DNA from: Prevotella sp. UBA4341
GTDB lineage: Bacteria; Bacteroidota; Bacteroidia; Bacteroidales; Bacteroidaceae
Length of the DNA stretch: 6,498 bases
Assembly: GCA_002393705.1 (NCBI GenBank)
Contig: DGTH01000118.1
Location: 6,188 to 12,685, forward strand
Reading direction: 5' to 3'
This document shows, piece by piece, positions 1 through 5,985 of the stretch. The notes under the pieces were generated by a model that worked only from the letters and a program-made list of their open reading frames with translations, had not been told where the DNA came from and made no database searches. Every line of letters begins with the position of its first letter. Position 1 is the first letter of the stretch. Position numbers and translations under genes: made by a program.

Positions 1-4
1 CGGG

Positions 5-83
5 AAACTACCCGTTTCCCTGCCGTAAACCACCAGTTTTCTGGGGCTAAACTCCCCGTTTGTTATGGGGGGTGTGCCTGTTC
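5..83. repeat. Degenerate 22-bp tandem repeat array, three clear units plus one decayed unit
   Basis: Three units of exactly 22 bp start at 5, 27 and 49. Each opens with a 13-bp core (AAACTACCCGTTT, AAACCACCAGTTT, AAACTCCCCGTTT) followed by 9 variable, mostly G/C-rich bases. The cores differ from one another at only one to three positions and are themselves semi-palindromic (AAAC...GTTT). In exact register a fourth copy at 71-83 keeps only CCnGTT, so the array is decaying to the right. Bases 1-4 look like the tail of another unit, so it probably continues left of the window. The period is too short for CRISPR. Short tandem arrays of this size occur within MITE-like elements of Porphyromonas, so a repeat-bearing mobile element end is one possibility; a multi-copy protein-binding site is another. 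Confidence 0.75.
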
Positions 84-191
84 TACCGTCACAGTCTTTC
101 AGCGTCATCTGTTCGGCCTCTGTTCATCGGCATTTGTCGCTCGGCGGCTGAACAAGGTCCAACGAGCATGAAAAGCCAAGGCGGAGACCTA
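84..191. other. Non-coding stretch with no recognised content
   Basis: Nothing convincing is seen between the 22-bp array and the large inverted repeat. A plus-strand open frame crosses it (60-287), but its translation has no protein-like composition, it overlaps both repeat structures and it has no ribosome binding site. Small inverted matches (TGTTCA 121-126 with TGAACA 149-154; AGGTC 155-159 with GACCT 186-190) are short enough to be chance. Confidence 0.5.
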
Positions 192-283
192 AAAAACTTT
201 ACCGTATGTAACATCGGGAGTACACATTGTACACTTTTTTTACACCAAGATTACACCATCATGTTACATGACGTAAAGTTTTT
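192..283. repeat. 92-bp inverted repeat enclosing four TACAC motifs
   Basis: The left arm has AAAAACTTTAC (192-202) and ATGTAACAT (206-214); the right arm has ATGTTACAT (261-269) and GTAAAGTTTTT (273-283). Both blocks are perfect reverse complements (11 and 9 bp), separated by a 3-by-3 internal mismatch, giving 20 paired positions per 23-nt arm. The 46-bp interior contains the direct motif TACAC four times, at 221, 230, 241 and 252, spaced 9, 11 and 11 bp, close to one helical turn. No target-site duplication is evident at the ends. It could be the terminal repeats of a very small non-autonomous element, a regulatory dyad with phased binding sites, or a structured transcript. The sequence alone does not decide. 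Confidence 0.7.
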
Positions 284-320
284 CTGAAGGAAATGGTTGA
301 TTATCAGTATGATAGCTTGC

Positions 321-353
321 TGAACTTTTACTTAACTTTCGCTTAACTCTTTT
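321..353. promoter_or_regulatory. Three 11-bp direct repeats upstream of the beta-barrel gene promoter
   Basis: Three adjacent units, TGAACTTTTAC, TTAACTTTCGC and TTAACTCTTTT, share the AACT core at 323, 334 and 345, an exact 11-bp period, so all lie on one face of the helix. They end 12 bp before the -33 element and span roughly -79 to -47 of the predicted start, the usual place for an activator. On the minus strand they read AAAGTTAAG-like; such direct repeats are reminiscent of LytTR-family sites, and the first and third are 22 bp apart. The LytTR suggestion is inference only. Confidence 0.45.
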
Positions 354-365
354 TCTTGATTTTCC

Positions 366-397
366 TTGCCCGTTTCGGAAATAATCTTTATCTTTGC
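366..397 (+). promoter_or_regulatory. Bacteroidota-type promoter for the beta-barrel gene
   Basis: TTG at 366-368 and TATCTTTG at 389-396 match the Bacteroidota -33/-7 consensus (TTTG and TAnnTTTG) with a 20-bp spacer, identical to the spacer of the promoter at 3354-3384. Transcription would begin near 399-400, leaving an untranslated leader of about 50 nt before the ATG at 451. A seven-codon frame (417-437, MSVFNN then stop) lies in the leader but has no other support. Confidence 0.75.
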
Positions 398-450
398 GGC
401 GCGAACGTATTGCACCATGAGTGTGTTTAACAACTAAGAGATATAGAATA

Positions 451-1638
451 ATGAGAAAGGCATTGATTTTCATGTTGCTGGCTTTTGCCTCGTTAAGCGG
501 CCACGCACAGGTGAACCCGAAGGCGGGTTACATCATTACGAACGAGAACGACACGGTGTATGGTACCATAGACTACCGGACCAACATGCGCAACGCTGAA
601 GTGTGCAACTTCAAGGCCGAGGGGTCTGCTTCATATAAGGAATACCGTCCGGGCGACATCAGCGGCTACAGGCTGTCGGAAAACGGCATATACTACGTTA
701 CGCGGACCTTCCCAATAGGCGGGGAAGAGAAAACGGTCTTCGCCGAATTCATGATTCAGGGCGGCATCAGCTTGTATCATTATCAGGAATATAGCACAGA
801 CTATTATTTCCTGGTAGATGCGGACGGGCAGATTGCTCCCATCTGTGAGACGCACAACCTTTACCTGGCAACGGAAGACCGCCGTCAGGCTCAGCAGGAA
901 AAGATGCTGAGGGCGAGCCAGATGCTCATGCAAAGCCAGAAGGCGCAGCGGCAGCTGTGGGAGATGTCGGAAGTGAAGCCGAAGGAGCTGACACGCCTGA
1001 CGCGCGAATACAACATGGAGTACTGTACGGAGGCAGGCGAATGTGTGACTTTTCAGTATGACAGCAAGGTAACCACCAGCATGAATGTGCGTCTTCGTGT
1101 AGAGGCCGGCCTGGGCCTGCTTCGGATGGTGATGACGCCCCACGAGACTGTTGAAGATATGGACCTGACAGGAACGGCCCCCGTCGTAGGTGTAGGGGCG
1201 GACATTCTCTTTCCGCGTTTCAGCAAGAGTTTAGTAGTGCAGGCCATGCTTTACTACAGTCCGAACAAGGCAGACGGCCAGAGCACAGCTTATGGATTAG
1301 CGCAGAGTCGTAAAATGGAGTTCCACGACCTTAGCCTGCAGTTAGGAGGCTTATATCGCTTCATGCCGGAGCGTCGTTTCACGCCGATTGTCCGTGGTGG
1401 CCTTTCGCTGAACTACCTGTTTGGCTATAAGACGGAGAACATGAATGGCTACTATGGTAATTCCGCGAAGTTTATCGGAACGAACACGGTGAGCGCAGGT
1501 TTCTATGTAGGTGCAGGAGCTGAAGTCGGCGTGGGCACGCATCGCGTAGCCTTGACAGCCAATTACATTTACAGGAATTTCGTACACTTTGATTTCAATG
1601 CCCCGCTGTTTGTCTTCAACCTTGGGTTTGTACTGTAG
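451..1638 (+). CDS. Secreted outer-membrane beta-barrel protein of unknown function
   Basis: This 395-residue protein begins with a signal peptide (hydrophobic 4-16, then GHAQ at 17-20), so it is exported. Residues 26-140 form the conserved N-terminal domain seen widely in Bacteroidota (GYIIT..NDTVYGTIDYR, then C.F, PGDISGYR and GGISLYHY). Residues 141-190 are charged and helical with many Gln, Lys and Arg. From about 207 the chain has alternating aromatic and small residues typical of PorT-like membrane beta-strands, ending in FVFNLGFVL, a plausible outer-membrane insertion signal. The ATG at 451 is preferred over an in-frame GTG at 421 because it starts the signal peptide exactly. The ribosome site is weak. 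The gene is monocistronic, with its own promoter, and overlaps the end of the opposing repair gene. The family is known in general terms but its substrate or role is not. Confidence 0.85.
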   Translation: MRKALIFMLLAFASLSGHAQVNPKAGYIITNENDTVYGTIDYRTNMRNAEVCNFKAEGSASYKEYRPGDISGYRLSENGIYYVTRTFPIGGEEKTVFAEFMIQGGISLYHYQEYSTDYYFLVDADGQIAPICETHNLYLATEDRRQAQQEKMLRASQMLMQSQKAQRQLWEMSEVKPKELTRLTREYNMEYCTEAGECVTFQYDSKVTTSMNVRLRVEAGLGLLRMVMTPHETVEDMDLTGTAPVVGVGADILFPRFSKSLVVQAMLYYSPNKADGQSTAYGLAQSRKMEFHDLSLQLGGLYRFMPERRFTPIVRGGLSLNYLFGYKTENMNGYYGNSAKFIGTNTVSAGFYVGAGAEVGVGTHRVALTANYIYRNFVHFDFNAPLFVFNLGFVL

Positions 1639-2422
1639 AGCGAAGCCACTCTTTGCGTTCCGTCTCGGCCATTTTCTCGATGGCATAGCGTAGCGTGGTG
1701 CGCGACATCTGGTGGACATGCTGGCGGAGAAAGTCGCGCAGCAGGTCCATCGACACACGCTTTCCCATTTCGCGCAGCATCCAGCCCACGGCCTTGTGCA
1801 TCAGGTCGTGCGGGTGGTTCAGGTGTATCTCGGCATAGCGCAGGCACCACGAGGGGTCGCCCTGCTGAGAGGTTTTCCAGGTGCACACCATGCTCATGCG
1901 CTGCTCCCAGAGGCAGGGACTTTGGGCCAGGCGGTCGAGCAAGTCGCGCTTGAAATGGGTATAGAGGGCGGCCTTTTGGCCCGTTTCATCGCCAAGAAGC
2001 GTGGGCAAGAGGAGCCAATGGCCTAAAAGCTTGTGCACGGAGAGGTCGACCAGATCCCAGTTGTTGGCCTGGCGCGCATACTCCAGATAGAGCGAGAGGA
2101 TGGCGTCGCGGGCCTGAATGGCGGGCAGATGGTTTTCAAGCCGCTTGGTGGCCAGCCGCTCAAACCGGGCCACCAGAATGAGGAAACCGCACAGGCGCAC
2201 CTCGTGCCATCGGCACAGCAGCAATTCGGGCACCTCGGCAAGGGGAAAATCGCGCGGCAGCTGAGCCACCACCTGGCGCGTCTGTGGCACTTTCAGGCCC
2301 AGAAACTCGTCGCCATGGCCATACTGGCCGGGGGCCGTCTTGAAGAAACGCATCAACACTTCGCGCTGCACCTCATTGCGCTGCGACTCCATGTAGCTGA
2401 TAATCTGGTTTGCCGTAGTCAT
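1616..2422 (-). CDS. AlkD-like DNA alkylation repair glycosylase
   Basis: The 268-residue product is all-helical and matches the AlkC/AlkD HEAT-repeat family, which excises positively charged alkylated purines such as 3-methyladenine and 7-methylguanine. Family landmarks are visible: WHEVR at 72-76, NNWDLVD at 120-126, HKAVGWMLREMGKR at 209-222 and RTTLRYAIEKM at 241-251. By motif alignment Trp122, Asp126, Arg175 and Trp214 correspond to the catalytic and DNA-binding Trp109, Asp113, Arg148 and Trp187 of Bacillus cereus AlkD, so the enzyme is likely active. It is about 30 residues longer than B. cereus AlkD, partly from extra sequence around 140-160. It starts 9 nt after the stop of the DUF418-like gene without its own Shine-Dalgarno, suggesting translational coupling. 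Its last 23 bp overlap the opposing beta-barrel gene. Whether it is a true AlkD orthologue is not shown. Confidence 0.9.
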   Translation of the reverse strand: MTTANQIISYMESQRNEVQREVLMRFFKTAPGQYGHGDEFLGLKVPQTRQVVAQLPRDFPLAEVPELLLCRWHEVRLCGFLILVARFERLATKRLENHLPAIQARDAILSLYLEYARQANNWDLVDLSVHKLLGHWLLLPTLLGDETGQKAALYTHFKRDLLDRLAQSPCLWEQRMSMVCTWKTSQQGDPSWCLRYAEIHLNHPHDLMHKAVGWMLREMGKRVSMDLLRDFLRQHVHQMSRTTLRYAIEKMAETERKEWLRSTVQTQG

Positions 2423-2431
2423 GTCATTCTG

Positions 2432-3160
2432 TCATTTTGAGGGTCGTTTGATGGGGAAATAGCGGCCATAGGTGAGCATGCGCCATAGCCACTCCAAAGG
2501 TCCGAACAGGAAGAAGCGCAGCCAGACAAGGCTACAAACCGTTTGAACGACAAAACAAGCCAGGGTTGTCATCTCGGCGTGGACAAAGCCAAACGAGGTG
2601 CCAAGGCCAAGGCCAAGGCCATAGAAAAGCGCTACGCCCAGGAGCGACTGCGAGATGTAGTTGGAGAGCGCCATGCGGCCGGGCGCTGCCAGCCAGCGGA
2701 ACAGCACAAGATGCTGATGGCGGCGGAAGAGCATGGCCAGCTGACGGTCGGTGAAACCCACAAACAAAGTGAGCAACAGTCCGCCTACGGCGTAGAGCAG
2801 CAATATGTCGCCACTCCAGATGAACATCAGATGCAGAAACCCAATGACCATGAGCAAAAGCATGCGCCGAACGAATAGCCGACGGCCATGACGGGCCAGG
2901 ATGAGAGAGAAGCCCACACCGAAGAGCAGGGAGAAAATGGTATAGAACTTTCCGTCGACCAGCAGATATTGCACGAAACGCGCCACACGGTCTACGGCAG
3001 CCGTAGGCATGGCTGCCTGTTCGGCGGGCGAGAGAAAAGACCAAAGTGCAAACTCGGGGAAGTTGGCAAGGGCTATGCCAATGAGAGAAAAACCACGCAA
3101 GAGGTCGAGTATCTGATAGCGCTGCTTCTCAGTGGTAGGCCCTGTCATTTTGTTCATCAT
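2432..3160 (-). CDS. DUF418 / YeiB-like membrane protein, internally shortened
   Basis: The 242-residue protein has both ends of the DUF418/YeiB family of inner-membrane proteins, whose biochemical role is unknown. The N-terminal half shows LDLLRGFSLIGIALANF (18-34), GKFYTIFSLLFGVGF (70-84), the RR-rich loop (93-99) and SGDILLLYAVGG (116-127). The C-terminal half shows APGRMALSNYISQS (159-172) and FGPLEWLWRMLTYG (219-232). Typical members are about 350-420 residues; here the central block of helices is missing and the two conserved halves are joined near 138-158 without a frameshift. It could be a functional compact form or an in-frame deletion derivative. Start: ATG ATG at 3160/3157 behind AAGGAG, the second giving better spacing; an upstream in-frame ATG at 3190 would lie on the promoter. 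It is the first gene of an operon with the AlkD-like gene. Confidence 0.82.
   Translation of the reverse strand: MMNKMTGPTTEKQRYQILDLLRGFSLIGIALANFPEFALWSFLSPAEQAAMPTAAVDRVARFVQYLLVDGKFYTIFSLLFGVGFSLILARHGRRLFVRRMLLLMVIGFLHLMFIWSGDILLLYAVGGLLLTLFVGFTDRQLAMLFRRHQHLVLFRWLAAPGRMALSNYISQSLLGVALFYGLGLGLGTSFGFVHAEMTTLACFVVQTVCSLVWLRFFLFGPLEWLWRMLTYGRYFPIKRPSK
2601..2620. repeat. Hexanucleotide CCAAGG tandem repeat within the DUF418-like gene
   Basis: Three and a third copies of CCAAGG run uninterrupted. On the coding (minus) strand they encode the Leu-Gly alternation GLGLGLG (residues 181-187) inside a membrane helix. Because the unit is six bases, a gain or loss by slippage would add or remove one Leu-Gly pair without a frameshift. 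Confidence 0.6.
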
Positions 3161-3163
3161 GGA

Positions 3164-3169
3164 CTCCTT
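3164..3169 (-). promoter_or_regulatory. Ribosome binding site of the DUF418-like gene
   Basis: AAGGAG on the minus strand is the only strong Shine-Dalgarno sequence in the window. It sits 3 nt before the first and 6 nt before the second of two consecutive ATG codons, so 3157 may be the true initiation codon and 3160 a non-used neighbour. It rules out the longer in-frame start at 3190. Confidence 0.65.
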
Positions 3170-3176
3170 TTTGCTG

Positions 3177-3184
3177 CAAAGATA
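3177..3184 (-). promoter_or_regulatory. Bacteroidota -7 promoter element for the DUF418-alkD-like operon
   Basis: TATCTTTG on the minus strand matches TAnnTTTG exactly. Transcription would start near 3173, giving a leader of only about 13-16 nt that is largely the ribosome binding site. No clear TTG is found at the expected -33 position (around 3204-3208), so the promoter may be weak or depend on an activator; the hairpin at 3209-3247 abuts that position. Confidence 0.6.
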
Positions 3185-3208
3185 GCACATTTGCCATTAA
3201 AAACATCA

Positions 3209-3247
3209 CCCCATTGCAGAAAAAGGCCTCTTTTTATTGCAATGGGG
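3209..3247. repeat. 39-nt near-perfect inverted repeat (hairpin) in the divergent intergenic region
   Basis: CCCCATTGCA (3209-3218) and TGCAATGGGG (3238-3247) are perfect 10-bp complements. The interior continues to pair (A3221-A3224 with T3232-T3235, G3226 with C3230) with one A-A mismatch and G-T wobbles, leaving a 3-nt loop. It follows no gene: both neighbouring genes diverge from it. It occupies about -36 to -74 of the minus promoter and about -141 to -179 of the plus promoter. It could act as a palindromic operator, a barrier between divergent promoters, or be a relic of a repeat element. No T-run directly follows either arm, which argues against a standard intrinsic terminator. Confidence 0.65.
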
Positions 3248-3353
3248 CAGAATGTAAGTGCCTTGATTGGGCATGACGGGAAGCCTATTAGGACGTGGGC
3301 AGAGGATAATACCGGATGATGACGGCTATATCTATTCTTTATTGGCAGAATAG

Positions 3354-3384
3354 TTGAATGGATGGAGAAAATTCTTTATATTTG
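3354..3384 (+). promoter_or_regulatory. Bacteroidota-type promoter for the pRiA4b-like operon
   Basis: TTG at 3354-3356 and TATATTTG at 3377-3384 match the -33/-7 consensus with a 20-bp spacer. Predicted transcription start is near 3388, with a leader of about 20 nt that includes AAAGGA at 3401-3406 just before the ATG at 3409. Confidence 0.75.
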
Positions 3385-3408
3385 CACAAACAAATGTGCT
3401 AAAGGAAA

Positions 3409-5979
3409 ATGAAGAGAAAACAACCATCTTCGTTAGAAGATCTCATGCTGAGCATGGGAGCAGAGTATTTGTTGAATACGGCTAATATTCTGCAGTTCAA
3501 CGAGCAGGAAGAGATGAGCAAAATGAAGACCTATGAAATGCGTCGCTATCTTGTTCGGAAGATTTTGGATAACCCCGTTCAGGTGCTCAACCACTTGTCG
3601 GAAGAAGACTACTTCATCATGGAACAACTCATAGATACTGGCAGCGGAATGTGTTTATACGGCGAAATGACAGGGTCCATCCCTCCGGCAGTAACATTGG
3701 GACTCATTGGCTGCGAAGAAGACATGAAAGAAAAAAAGAACAAATTCTTCATGACTGAAGACCTGAGCAAAGCACTGGAGCCCCACATCGGCAAGGCGAA
3801 GAAAAACGTTGACAATCGTTTCCGTCTGCATTACGAAACCATCATCTTGGGTCTGCTGAATCTCTATGGATGCTGCAAAGAGAGTGAACTGAAAGCACAA
3901 CTCAAAAGGCTGTTGCAGCAGACAGACGACGGCAGCGGAGTTCTGGATAGGATGATGTCGCAGTCGGCTGCCGTGCAACTGTGCTGCTACGAAGTGGAAG
4001 ACGAAGAGAAATGGTGGTTTGCATCGCCTTTTGCCCACATCGACCAGATTCTCGAAGAGCGCCAGCTGCACCCCGAATTGGCGGCATTGAAACCGTTCGA
4101 CTTAGAAACGGTCATGAATGCAGGATTATCGCCAATCCCCATCATTCCCAACAACGAAAAAGACAGATTAGCGGATTTCCTGATGGAGAACAGTTCTTTG
4201 GATAAACTTGATGTAGACTGTTTACAACACACCATCTGGCTACTTGCACAGCTCCTTCAGAACAAAGAAGAAGTGATGGAGCACATAGAAAGGCTCGTGG
4301 ATAATTGGGACGATGCAAAACCCATCATTGACGACTATCTGAATAAGACGCCACAATGGAGGCTGAGGGGCTACAGCACGGATGAACTTTGCTCGAAAGA
4401 CGGCCAGCTGAAGCCCAGAAGAAAGACAAAGACAAACAAGAAGAAGAAGGAAGAAGCCCAAGACGCTGCCAGCGACAAGATTCTCGACATTTTCGAAGAA
4501 CTCCAGAAAAAGGCTGGCCAACTGGACAACGAGCAGAAGGAAAGGCTGAGAGACATCCTCTCGGGCAAGACCGACTGGAACGACATGATGAATGAGCAAT
4601 TCTATCGCTACCATAGACCCGACTACAGCAAGAAAGGAGCTCGACTGGCCCTGTGGCTGGCTCCCTTCTGGAATGTGGAGCACGACGATAACAAATTGTC
4701 GCTCTGCGGATTTGTGGATGAAGACGGGGGCGAACTCTCCCAGCCCCAAAAGAAAGAAGACCTGAGAAACTATCTCTACCTGCTCTTTGAGTATTTCGAC
4801 AAAGAAGCTTACAAGAACGAATGGCAGCTTTATGGGCCTCTTTGGCTCATGGAGAAATATGACATGGAACACAGCCTCGACGTGGTGCTGGAAGTATTGA
4901 GGCAGGATGCCCATTTCCTGGCAACTTACGTGGAGGGCGTAGAGCAGTTTATGGTGGCCGTGGTCTACCAGCTGGGCCACAAGCAGCTCAACATGCTGGA
5001 GGGTATGCTCTATGAAGACGGACTCATACCCACCATCAAACCTATCGTTTTCTGTGCTTTGGCACTGACAGCCATCAGACAACCGCAACAGCGGATGAAG
5101 GCGATGGCCATCATAAACAAATACCTCAACCATTGTCTCACAATATGCCAGCAGGGAGCCAGTCCGGCCAACATAGAACAGTATGCCCACATCCTGGCAA
5201 CGGCTCATCTGCATGAAGCCATGCCCCTGCTGAAGAAGCTGTTTGAGGAGATTGACGTCCCATGCGTTGAATACGATGGAATCGATGATTTTGAGAGAAT
5301 CATGAACGATGAAAGCGAGCCTTTCCTCATCAGCCATGACAAGCTGAACGACTACCTGCTCGACCTGAAAGACGAGGTGGATGCCAATGACTATCGCTTG
5401 ATGCCCTATGGCGACTTCGGGATAGGCGATGAACAAGACGAAGACAAGCAGCTGCCAGAGGAAGAAATATACGACAACTCCACAATGTGCAGTCGCTACA
5501 CGGTGAGGATGGAGCTGCTTGATGCGCCCGAGATGGTGGAGCGCACACTGCAAGTGCCCTCCAACATCTACCTTGATGCGTTTGCCAACCTCATCATGAT
5601 AGCCTTCGGACGTAAGGACTGCACCGAGCACTACACGTTTGTGACAAAAGACGACTCCTACAACGACATTGATGCCGAACTCTACACATTGGCCGAAGTC
5701 GTAAAAAAGAAAGGCAACACGGCATCTTTCAACATTCTGAAAGCGGGCAAGCCTGCCTGGCGACACGCCATCCTGCTCGAACGATCGGGCACGTATAGCG
5801 ATAAAACCACGAATTACATTCAGCTCATCGACGGACATGGCACCTACCCCAACCGCTCTACAAGAACGATGGCCGACCACGTCAAGCTGTTTGAAGCAGG
5901 AAAAGTGAGACTGCCGAACTTTAAGAAAATCAGAAACAACTTGCTCGAGTATGAGCTCGATCACCAACAACCCGAATAA
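3409..5979 (+). CDS. Large multidomain protein with C-terminal pRiA4b ORF-3-like domain, function unknown
   Basis: The 856-residue product has no signal peptide or membrane segment and is probably cytoplasmic. Residues 1-330 are helical, with stretches that look like winged-helix or helical-bundle folds (for example 56-128 and 138-215). Residues 331-352 are a Lys/Arg-rich, Asp/Glu-flanked linker that could touch nucleic acid. Residues 353-660 are mostly helical repeats; 540-635 faintly resembles DUF1186, at low confidence. An acidic linker (672-687) leads to 697-850, which resembles the plasmid pRiA4b ORF-3 domain (PF07929): YTVRMELLDAP, VPSNIYLDAFANLIMIAFG, then AWRHAILLE (W784, H786) and IQLIDGHGTYPN (803-814). 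The usual Trp after AFG is Arg here and the final PPE-like motif is degenerate. The ATG at 3409 follows AAAGGA and a good promoter. It heads an operon with the next two genes. No enzymatic activity can be assigned. Confidence 0.85.
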   Translation: MKRKQPSSLEDLMLSMGAEYLLNTANILQFNEQEEMSKMKTYEMRRYLVRKILDNPVQVLNHLSEEDYFIMEQLIDTGSGMCLYGEMTGSIPPAVTLGLIGCEEDMKEKKNKFFMTEDLSKALEPHIGKAKKNVDNRFRLHYETIILGLLNLYGCCKESELKAQLKRLLQQTDDGSGVLDRMMSQSAAVQLCCYEVEDEEKWWFASPFAHIDQILEERQLHPELAALKPFDLETVMNAGLSPIPIIPNNEKDRLADFLMENSSLDKLDVDCLQHTIWLLAQLLQNKEEVMEHIERLVDNWDDAKPIIDDYLNKTPQWRLRGYSTDELCSKDGQLKPRRKTKTNKKKKEEAQDAASDKILDIFEELQKKAGQLDNEQKERLRDILSGKTDWNDMMNEQFYRYHRPDYSKKGARLALWLAPFWNVEHDDNKLSLCGFVDEDGGELSQPQKKEDLRNYLYLLFEYFDKEAYKNEWQLYGPLWLMEKYDMEHSLDVVLEVLRQDAHFLATYVEGVEQFMVAVVYQLGHKQLNMLEGMLYEDGLIPTIKPIVFCALALTAIRQPQQRMKAMAIINKYLNHCLTICQQGASPANIEQYAHILATAHLHEAMPLLKKLFEEIDVPCVEYDGIDDFERIMNDESEPFLISHDKLNDYLLDLKDEVDANDYRLMPYGDFGIGDEQDEDKQLPEEEIYDNSTMCSRYTVRMELLDAPEMVERTLQVPSNIYLDAFANLIMIAFGRKDCTEHYTFVTKDDSYNDIDAELYTLAEVVKKKGNTASFNILKAGKPAWRHAILLERSGTYSDKTTNYIQLIDGHGTYPNRSTRTMADHVKLFEAGKVRLPNFKKIRNNLLEYELDHQQPE

Positions 5980-5985
5980 GAAACG

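Noticed and set aside
1..83. CRISPR-like repeat and spacer pattern
   Set aside because: The repeat is only 13 bp with 9-bp intervals, units are degenerate, and no cas genes are present in the window.
121..154. TGTTCA/TGAACA inverted repeat
   Set aside because: Only 6 bp paired across a 22-bp loop; expected by chance in sequence of this length.
60..287. 75-codon plus-strand open frame
   Set aside because: It crosses the 22-bp array and the 92-bp inverted repeat, lacks a ribosome site and its translation is not protein-like.
417..437. Seven-codon leader peptide upstream of the barrel gene
   Set aside because: No codon pattern, ribosome site or attenuator hairpin supports a regulatory peptide; such short frames are common by chance.
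421..450. Earlier GTG start for the barrel protein
   Set aside because: It would add ten polar and basic residues in front of a complete signal peptide that begins precisely at 451.
631..1143. 170-codon minus-strand frame inside the barrel gene
   Set aside because: It is antisense to a well-supported gene and has no promoter, ribosome site or recognisable domain.
3161..3190. Longer start of the DUF418-like protein at 3190
   Set aside because: The extension covers the -7 element and the Shine-Dalgarno sequence, so it cannot be in the message.
3209..3247. Intrinsic terminator
   Set aside because: Neither flanking gene points into it and no uninterrupted T-run directly follows either arm.
3731..3737. 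Seven-A run as a possible programmed frameshift site
   Set aside because: The frame continues intact for another 740 codons and no downstream pseudoknot or alternative frame of interest is seen.
4240..5970. 576-codon minus-strand frame opposite the pRiA4b-like gene
   Set aside because: Long antisense frame created by the codon bias of the plus-strand gene; its translation is rich in Val, His and Phe with no coherent domain and no promoter.
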